DNA of 64,000 nt, from NCBI RefSeq assembly GCF_001544075.1, contig NZ_BCNT01000004.1:310001-374000 (forward strand), read 5' to 3'. The DNA is from Comamonas terrae. GTDB taxonomy: Bacteria > Pseudomonadota > Gammaproteobacteria > Burkholderiales > Burkholderiaceae_C. The notes below the pieces were generated by a model. That model saw nothing but the letters and a program-made list of their open reading frames with translations. It did not search any database and was not told the origin of the DNA. Every line of letters begins with the position of its first letter. Within the stretch, counting starts at the first letter, position 1. Both the position numbers and the translations under genes were made by a program. Shown one piece after another: positions 58,992 to 64,000 of this stretch.

Positions 58992-59648
58992 ATGCCCAAT
59001 ATTTTGCTCATCAACCCGAACTCGTCCCAGGCCACCACCGACATGATGGTGCGCATCGCGCAGGCCGATGCGCCTGCGGGCTTCACCGTCGTCGGCATCA
59101 CCGCCAACGGCGGCCCGTCGATGATCGTGAACGAGGCCGAGCTGGCCGCCGCGGCCGTCGAGGTCGAGCGCGCCTGGCGCAGTGCCGATGTGCCGCATGC
59201 CGGCGTGATCATCAGCGCCTTCGGCGACCCCGGCATCGACCAGGTGCGTGCGCTCAGCGGCGCCACGCCCGTGGTCGGCATCTGCGAGGCCTCGATGCTG
59301 GAGGCCGCCGAGGGCGGCCGGCGCTTCGGCGTCGCGACGGTAACGCCCGACCTGGTCGATGCCATCGATGCCAAGGCCCGCCAGCTGGGCCTGGGCGAGC
59401 TCTATACCGGCGTGCAGCTCACGCCCGGCGATCCGCGCGCCCTCGCGGCCGAGCCCCGCATCCTGGAGGACGCGCTGGCCATGGCCACGCAGGAGTGCCT
59501 GGACGACGGAGCGCAGGCCGTGATCATCGGCGGCGGCCCCCTGGGCCAGGCCGCGGTCAGCCTGGCCCGGCGCTTCGACATGCCGCTGGTTGCGCCGATC
59601 AGCGCCGCGGTGCGCCGGCTGGGCCGGCAACTGGCCGTCAGCGCCTGA
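58992..59648 (+). CDS. Asp/Glu/hydantoin racemase-fold protein lacking both catalytic cysteines
   Basis: A 218-residue protein of the aspartate/glutamate/hydantoin racemase superfamily. The fold signature is clear: ILLINPNSSQATTDMMV at the start, VIISAFGDPGIDQVRAL around 72-88, VVGICEASMLEA and AVIIGGGPLGQAA near 177-188. In hydantoin racemases catalytic cysteines stand at about 76 and 181 (CFGDPG and GCAGM contexts); here they are A76 and G181. C99 is the family's non-catalytic-context position in GICEAS. The protein is therefore probably not a two-base cysteine racemase. It follows an MFS carrier by 27 bases. Confidence 0.82.
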   Translation: MPNILLINPNSSQATTDMMVRIAQADAPAGFTVVGITANGGPSMIVNEAELAAAAVEVERAWRSADVPHAGVIISAFGDPGIDQVRALSGATPVVGICEASMLEAAEGGRRFGVATVTPDLVDAIDAKARQLGLGELYTGVQLTPGDPRALAAEPRILEDALAMATQECLDDGAQAVIIGGGPLGQAAVSLARRFDMPLVAPISAAVRRLGRQLAVSA

Positions 59649-59696
59649 AGCTATTTCGCGGCCAGCGCCGCGTGCGCCGGCACTTCAGCTTTTTTC
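59645..59696 (+). terminator. Possible terminator after the racemase-fold gene
   Basis: CGCGGC and GCCGCG form an inner stem, flanked by TGAAG and CTTCA, with six T at 59690-59695. It overlaps the end of the opposing gene. The structure is plausible but imperfect. Confidence 0.35.
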
Positions 59697-60866
59697 AAGC
59701 CGTGCCGCCGCCCAGACGCGGTTCATCTCGCTGCAGAAAGGCTGGGCGCAGGGCGCGCGGCCCTGGTACTGGCAGCCTTCGGTGGTGCACAGATGGGTGC
59801 GGTGCTCGCCCAGCGGGCGGCGCTCGCCGGGCACGGCGTTGGCGGCCTGGGCGGCCGCCATCATCAGCCACGGATCGCTCTTGTTCTGCAGCAGCTGCTG
59901 CACTTCCTGTGCCAGCGCCGGCGCTGGAGCGAACAGCGGCAGGCCCGCATTGCCGGGCGCCATGGGCGTGGCGATGTTCGCGGATGTGGCCCCCACGGGC
60001 GCGGACTGGAACTCCAGCCATAGCAGCGCACTGGTACGCGCGCCCGCCGGATGGTCCTGGGGCTGCAGCACCAGGGCCATGGGGCCCGAGGCCGGCAGCG
60101 GCGTGCCTTCGGGCCAGGGCAGGCGCAATGCGGGTGCCGTTGCTGCTGCCTGCGGCGCGCTGTCTGCAGGCGTTGCCGCCCCCATGGACAGGGCCCAGGC
60201 CGGGGGCACCTGCAAGGTCAGCGAAAAGCCGCGCTCGCCCTGAGGGGTGAGCAGCGTGCCCTGCTGTACCCACCAGTTCTGCAGCGGCGGCATGGCAGGC
60301 GCGGTAGGGGCTGCAGCGCAAGAAGAGGGCGCGGCGGCGGCCTGCAGCGCAGCTGCCAGTGTGGGCGACAGTGCCGCGGCCATGCGCAGCGCCGAGGCCT
60401 GGGCGGCATCGCCGGACTCGGAGCCTTGCTGCGCCGCCGCCTGGGTCTGCGCCTGGGCGAGAGCCTGTATCAGCGCCGCCGAGCCGGGCTGGGCCGCGAG
60501 CAGCTGCAGCGGCTGGCCCTGCACGGCGATCTGCTGCAGCATGACCTGCAGCCATTGCTGCAGCGGGGCGGAGAGGCCTTGCGCGGGCCAGGCCGGAGCC
60601 AGGGGCTGTCCCGGTGCCTGGATCTGCAGCGCAAGCTGGGCGATCAGCTGCTCGAAGGCCTGCAGGCGCAGCTCCTGCAGCGCCTGGGCCGACCATTGGA
60701 CGCTGGTGGCCGCAGGCATGGCGGCGGGGGCAGAAGCCGGCGCCGGTACGGCCGCGGCCGGCGGCACCGTGCCCGCCACGGGCGTGGCCGCGGCAGGCGC
60801 AGCGGGATCGGGCACATTTCCCAATCCGGCGGGCAGCGCGGTCGCGGGTGCAATGGGGGTGCTCAT
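59685..60866 (-). CDS. Uncharacterised Ala/Gln/Pro-rich protein with C-terminal four-cysteine motif
   Basis: A 393-residue protein I do not recognise. Residues 1-55 are Ala/Pro-rich; 60-200 are Gln/Leu/Ala-rich and probably helical (LQELRLQAFEQLIAQLALQIQ); 205-330 look like a folded domain (WWVQQGTLLTPQGERGFSLTLQVPPAWALSMG ... GPMALVLQPQDH). The overall build resembles flagellar hook-length (FliK-like) proteins. The C-terminus holds C360, C365, C373, C378 (CX4CX7CX4C), which could bind zinc or a cluster. No signal peptide and no flagellar gene nearby. It lies after the MetH fragment on the same strand. Confidence 0.65.
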   Translation of the reverse strand: MSTPIAPATALPAGLGNVPDPAAPAAATPVAGTVPPAAAVPAPASAPAAMPAATSVQWSAQALQELRLQAFEQLIAQLALQIQAPGQPLAPAWPAQGLSAPLQQWLQVMLQQIAVQGQPLQLLAAQPGSAALIQALAQAQTQAAAQQGSESGDAAQASALRMAAALSPTLAAALQAAAAPSSCAAAPTAPAMPPLQNWWVQQGTLLTPQGERGFSLTLQVPPAWALSMGAATPADSAPQAAATAPALRLPWPEGTPLPASGPMALVLQPQDHPAGARTSALLWLEFQSAPVGATSANIATPMAPGNAGLPLFAPAPALAQEVQQLLQNKSDPWLMMAAAQAANAVPGERRPLGEHRTHLCTTEGCQYQGRAPCAQPFCSEMNRVWAAARLEKS

Positions 60867-60878
60867 GTATCGAAACCG

Positions 60879-60925
60879 ATAGCTGCTTGCGCTTGTACTG
60901 CCTGGGCTGCAGGCCTTTTTAGCCT
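60879..60925. repeat. Degenerate AGCTGC...GCAGGC intergenic repeat
   Basis: GATAGCTGCTTGCGCTTGTA is followed by GGGCTGCAGGCCTTTTT. It matches the AGCTGCCAGCGC-type element at 13064-13149 in degenerate form, in the gap between metH and the uncharacterised gene. Confidence 0.45.
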
Positions 60926-60929
60926 GAAA

Positions 60930-62018
60930 TCAGGCCTCGGCCGGGTAGAACAGCCGGCGCGTGGGCGTGCTCTGCACGGCCTTGGCGATGGCGCCGATGT
61001 GGTCGGGCGTGGTGCCGCAGCAGCCGCCGACGATGTTGACCAGGCCTTCGGCCGCGAACTCGTGCACCAGGCGGCTGGTGACTTCGGGCGTCTCGTCGAA
61101 ACCGGTGTCGCTCATGGGATTGGGCAGGCCGGCGTTCGGATAGCAGCTGATGAAGGTCTCGGGCGCGGCCTTGTTCAGCTCCTGGATGTAGGGGCGCATC
61201 AGCGCCGCGCCCAGCGCGCAGTTCAGGCCGATGGACAGCGGCTGCGCATGGCGCACGCTGTGCCAGAAGGCTGTGACGGTCTGGCCCGACAGGATGCGGC
61301 CCGAGGCGTCGGTCACCGTGCCGCTGATCATGATGGGCAGCACCTCGCCGGTCTGCTCGAAGGCCTCGTCCACCGCGAACAGCGCGGCCTTGGCGTTGAG
61401 CGTGTCGAAGATGGTCTCGACCAGGATCACGTCGGCCCCGCCCTCGATCAGCGCCAGCGTCTGCTCCAGGTAGGCGGCGCGCAGCTGCTCGAAGCTCACG
61501 TTGCGCGCGCCGGGGTCGTTCACGTCGGGGCTGATGGAGGCCGTCTTGGGCGTGGGGCCCAGGGCGCCGGCCACATAGCGCGGATGCTCGGGCGTGCTGT
61601 ACTTGTCGCAGGCCGCGCGCGCGAGCTGGGCGCTCTTGAGATTCATCTCGTAGGCCAGGTCGGCCATGTGGTAGTCCTCCTGCGCGATGCTGGTCGCGCC
61701 GAAGGTATTGGTCTCGATCAGGTCGGCGCCCGCGGCGAGGTACTTCTCGTGGATGTCGCGGATCACGTCGGGGCGCGTGAGCGACAGCAGCTCGTTGTTG
61801 CCCTTGACGTCGTGGGCGAAGTCCTTGAAACGGTCGCCCGAGCTGCCGGGGCCGCCATAGCCTTCGCCGCGATATTGGGCCTCGCCCAGCTTGAAGCGCT
61901 GGATCATGGTGCCCATGGCGCCGTCGAGGATGACGAGGCGCTTGGCAAGAGTTGCGGGCAGTTCTCGGGCCCGGGTGTACGCGGGCTTGCGGGCGGAAAG
62001 GGTATGCGGCTGGCTCAT
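60930..62018 (-). CDS. metH: Homocysteine-binding half of split methionine synthase
   Basis: A 362-residue homocysteine S-methyltransferase module equal to the N-terminal third of MetH. Zinc ligands are C267 (GLNCALG), C333 and C334 ([10 protein letters not shown]); [13 protein letters not shown] and ETNTFGAT are the substrate-binding strands. Pterin-, cobalamin- and activation domains are absent; many betaproteobacteria encode MetH as two proteins. The other half is not next door: the downstream gene is uncharacterised and the upstream gene is alkB. Whole MetH would be about 1200 residues. Confidence 0.9.
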   Translation of the reverse strand: MSQPHTLSARKPAYTRARELPATLAKRLVILDGAMGTMIQRFKLGEAQYRGEGYGGPGSSGDRFKDFAHDVKGNNELLSLTRPDVIRDIHEKYLAAGADLIETNTFGATSIAQEDYHMADLAYEMNLKSAQLARAACDKYSTPEHPRYVAGALGPTPKTASISPDVNDPGARNVSFEQLRAAYLEQTLALIEGGADVILVETIFDTLNAKAALFAVDEAFEQTGEVLPIMISGTVTDASGRILSGQTVTAFWHSVRHAQPLSIGLNCALGAALMRPYIQELNKAAPETFISCYPNAGLPNPMSDTGFDETPEVTSRLVHEFAAEGLVNIVGGCCGTTPDHIGAIAKAVQSTPTRRLFYPAEA

Positions 62019-62091
62019 AGCCTGCCATTGTAGGAAAGCAGGCCGCCGGTACGCCTTCGTTGTGGGTAAACCAGTTGTGCCCGGCAGGGGG

Positions 62092-62760
62092 CTACGGCTG
62101 CTCCGCCGGATAGCGGGCCTTGGCCATGCGGAAGGTCAGGTTCCAGCGTTCGCTGCCCAGCAGCGGGTGCAGGCCGTCCCTGAGCGGGCCGACGCCGTGG
62201 TAGGCCAGGCGCGTGGGCCCGCCCCAGACCACCACGTCGCCGTGGGCCAGCGCCAGGCGCCGCACCGGGTCCTGGCGCCTGAGGCCGCCCCAGAGGAACG
62301 TGCAGCCCAGGCCCAGCGACACCGACACAATCGGCGCGGCGAAGTCGGCTTCGTCCTGGTCGCGGTGCAGCCCCATCCTGGCGCCGGGCCGGTAGCGGTT
62401 GACCAGGCAGGCATCCGGCGCAAAGCCCGCATAGCCGGCCGCGTGCGCCGCCGCCCGGGCCTGGCCTGCAAGAAACGCGGGCATGGCGGGCCAGGGCTGC
62501 CGGGTCAGCGGGTCCACGGCGCTGTAGCGGTAGCCGCCGGCATCGCTGATCCAGCCCCAGTCGCCGCAGCTGGTCACGGCCACGGACATGGACTTGCCAC
62601 CGGGCACCTGCATGATTCTGAACGGCGATGCGGCCTGCAGTGCCTGCACTTCGGCAATCCATTGCCCGGCCTGTGCCGTGGCAAAGCCGCGCAGCAGCAG
62701 GGCGCCGTCATCGAGAATTTCGGCGGGCAGGGGTTCTGGAGGAAACAACGCAAGCGTCAT
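62092..62760 (-). CDS. alkB: AlkB DNA/RNA demethylase
   Basis: A 222-residue Fe(II)/2-oxoglutarate dioxygenase that reverses 1-methyladenine and 3-methylcytosine damage. Iron ligands H132 and D134 (HRDQDEADF) and H188 (LAYHGVG); 2-oxoglutarate arginines R205 and R211 (RWNLTFRM). These agree almost residue-for-residue with E. coli AlkB numbering. No ada gene is adjacent. It is 40 bases after hutG on the same strand. Confidence 0.92.
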   Translation of the reverse strand: MTLALFPPEPLPAEILDDGALLLRGFATAQAGQWIAEVQALQAASPFRIMQVPGGKSMSVAVTSCGDWGWISDAGGYRYSAVDPLTRQPWPAMPAFLAGQARAAAHAAGYAGFAPDACLVNRYRPGARMGLHRDQDEADFAAPIVSVSLGLGCTFLWGGLRRQDPVRRLALAHGDVVVWGGPTRLAYHGVGPLRDGLHPLLGSERWNLTFRMAKARYPAEQP

Positions 62761-62801
62761 GGCCGGCCGATGTCCGTTAAAGGCCCGCTACCGCTGGCGT
62801 C

Positions 62802-63617
62802 CTACCTGGCCTGTGCCTGGGCGAATGCCAGCATGGCCTGCAGCATGCGCTGCATGGTGGGCTGGATGCGCGCGGCGACTTCGGGCAGGTAGTCGAAGGG
62901 CATGTGCTCCTGCATGTAGCTGGACTGCGTCATTTCGAGCTGCACGGCATGGAAGCCCTGCTCGGGCTGGCCGTAGTTGCGCGTGATGTAGCCGCCCTTG
63001 AAGCGGCCGTTGAGCACGCTGGTGTGGCCGGGCGCCTGTTTCGCGATGTCCAGCAGCTGCTGGGCCAGCGCGGGATCGCAGCTCTTGCCGTCGGCCGTGC
63101 CCAGGTTCAGGTCGGGCAGCTTGCCCTCGAAGAAGCGCGGCAGCACCGAGCGGATGCTGTGCGCGTCCCACAGCATGGCCACGCCGTGCTCGCGCTTGAT
63201 GCGGTCCAGTTCGGCGCGCAGCTGGCCGTGGTAGGGCTGCCACCAGGCCTCGCGGCGGCGTGCGATCTCGGCTTCGTCCGGCTCGTCGGCCTTGTTCGCA
63301 TACAGCGGCGTGTCGTCGAAGGTGTCGACGGGGCACAGGCCCGTGACGCTTTGGCCCGGATAGAGGCTGGCGCCGTCGGGCGGACGATTGAGGTCGATCA
63401 CATAGCGCGAATGCGTGGCCACGAGGAGGGATGCGCCCAGGGCCTTGGCGAAGTCGTAGAGCGCGGGCATGTGCCAGTCCGTGTCATGGACTTCGCGGCC
63501 CTCGGGCGTGAGCTTGGCGGCAATGTCGGCCGGCACATGGGTGCCGGTATGGGGCATGGAGACCAGCAGCGGGGCCGTGCCCTGGTGGAAGATGAAGGGG
63601 GGAATGGATGGGCTCAT
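62802..63617 (-). CDS. hutG: N-formylglutamate deformylase
   Basis: A 271-residue zinc hydrolase that splits N-formylglutamate to formate and glutamate, the last step of one histidine-degradation route. Landmarks are PLLVSMPHTGTHVP, HDTDWHMPALYDF, YVIDLNRPPDGASLYPGQ, LWDAHSIRS and QLEMTQSSYMQE. It follows hutF by 24 bases on the same strand. Together they give the five-step HutF-HutG route instead of formiminoglutamase. Remaining hut genes lie outside the window. Confidence 0.92.
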   Translation of the reverse strand: MSPSIPPFIFHQGTAPLLVSMPHTGTHVPADIAAKLTPEGREVHDTDWHMPALYDFAKALGASLLVATHSRYVIDLNRPPDGASLYPGQSVTGLCPVDTFDDTPLYANKADEPDEAEIARRREAWWQPYHGQLRAELDRIKREHGVAMLWDAHSIRSVLPRFFEGKLPDLNLGTADGKSCDPALAQQLLDIAKQAPGHTSVLNGRFKGGYITRNYGQPEQGFHAVQLEMTQSSYMQEHMPFDYLPEVAARIQPTMQRMLQAMLAFAQAQAR

Positions 63618-63641
63618 GGGAGGAGCATCTTTCTCGAAAAA

Positions 63642-64000
63642 TCAGGCGGACTGTAGCAGCTGGCTGCGCGCCTGGATGAATGCATGCTTGGCGACTTCAT
63701 GGCCGCTGTGGCGGCTCTGGCTCACGCGCTGGCAGCCGCCCACCCAGACATCGGCAATCGCCGAAGTGCGGTGGCTGGCGAACACATGGCCGGCATGGGC
63801 GCTGTCGGCCGGCAGGCCGGCCAGTGCCACATGCTCGGCGTCCAGCACGACGAAGTCGGCCTGCCGGCCCACGACGAGGCCGGCCACTTCACCCGGCGCC
63901 ACGCGGCCCGAGGCCTGGGCGCCGCCGGCCACGGCCTGCAGTGTCATGGAGGTCGCCACCTGAGGCTGCAGCCCGCCGCCCAGCACATTGCGCTGGCGCA
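63642..64000 (-). CDS. hutF: Formimidoylglutamate deiminase, C-terminal part (5' end off the window)
   Basis: The last 119 codons of an amidohydrolase are present. RQRNVLGGGLQPQVATSMTLQAVAGGAQASGRVAPGEVAGLVVGRQADFVVLDAEHVALAGL and HVFASHRTSAIADVWVGG match the C-terminal beta domain of HutF. The catalytic zinc residues lie beyond position 64000. HutF turns formimidoylglutamate into formylglutamate and ammonia, the substrate for HutG downstream. Confidence 0.85.
   Translation of the reverse strand, partial: RQRNVLGGGLQPQVATSMTLQAVAGGAQASGRVAPGEVAGLVVGRQADFVVLDAEHVALAGLPADSAHAGHVFASHRTSAIADVWVGGCQRVSQSRHSGHEVAKHAFIQARSQLLQSA

Overview
The window is high-GC DNA with the layout of a free-living betaproteobacterium of the Comamonadaceae (Delftia/Comamonas/Acidovorax type). 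The inference rests on five orphan Bug (TctC-like) solute receptors, two LIV-type ABC transporters, many LysR regulators with divergent targets, a split MetH, a trimeric porin gene, and short intergenic repeats that I recall from this family. No tRNA, rRNA, insertion sequence, phage gene or CRISPR array was seen. The genus is an inference; no search was run.

Layout. 1-8.1 kb: an MFS carrier (cut by the left edge), an ArgE-type deacetylase, a DUF3761 secreted protein, a YjdM/PhnA zinc-ribbon protein, RluE, a LysR-cidAB unit, a YihY/UPF0761 membrane protein and a solitary LysR. 8.3-13.1 kb: a complete LIV transporter (livH, livM, livG, livF, binding protein) headed by a possible 21-residue leader ORF. 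13.1-14.9 kb: an IclR regulator and ferredoxin-NADP reductase. 15.2-20 kb: a second LIV transporter whose two permeases are fused; a strong terminator separates the binding protein from the rest, and a perfect dyad lies in the promoter region. 20-25.6 kb: a sulfur-amino-acid group (LysR, thiol dioxygenase, four-domain rhodanese, Bug receptor, MetC-like lyase).

25.6-34.5 kb is the most coherent metabolic island: seven genes on the minus strand (Bug, MaoC-type hydratase, acyl-CoA dehydrogenase, class III CoA transferase, MmgE/PrpD, second Bug, CitE-type lyase) with a divergent LysR. The enzyme set matches what is known of bacterial itaconate/citramalyl-CoA degradation loci. 34.5-44.3 kb: a nitronate monooxygenase-like protein plus MFS carrier with a divergent LysR, ComM/YifB, a MarR regulator divergent from two Bug receptors, a sulfatase and a DUF2165 membrane protein.

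44.3-52.4 kb has a nitrogen and carbon theme: two NtrC-type sites and a sigma-54 promoter in front of torF-glnK-amtB, then glcE-yoaK-glcF without glcD, a ProQ/FinO RNA-binding protein, and an AmiS/UreI channel. 52.4-64 kb: a DMT exporter, an LplT-like carrier, alanine racemase, a porin with a long leader, an MFS carrier with a racemase-fold protein that lacks both expected cysteines, an uncharacterised Ala/Gln/Pro-rich protein with a four-cysteine tail, the homocysteine-binding half of MetH, AlkB, HutG and the C-terminal end of HutF.

The strongest items for follow-up are the itaconate-like island, the sigma-54/NtrC promoter over an outer-membrane porin plus glnK-amtB, the cysteine-less racemase-fold protein beside its carrier, and the thiol dioxygenase that keeps the Cys/Tyr pair known from mammalian enzymes.
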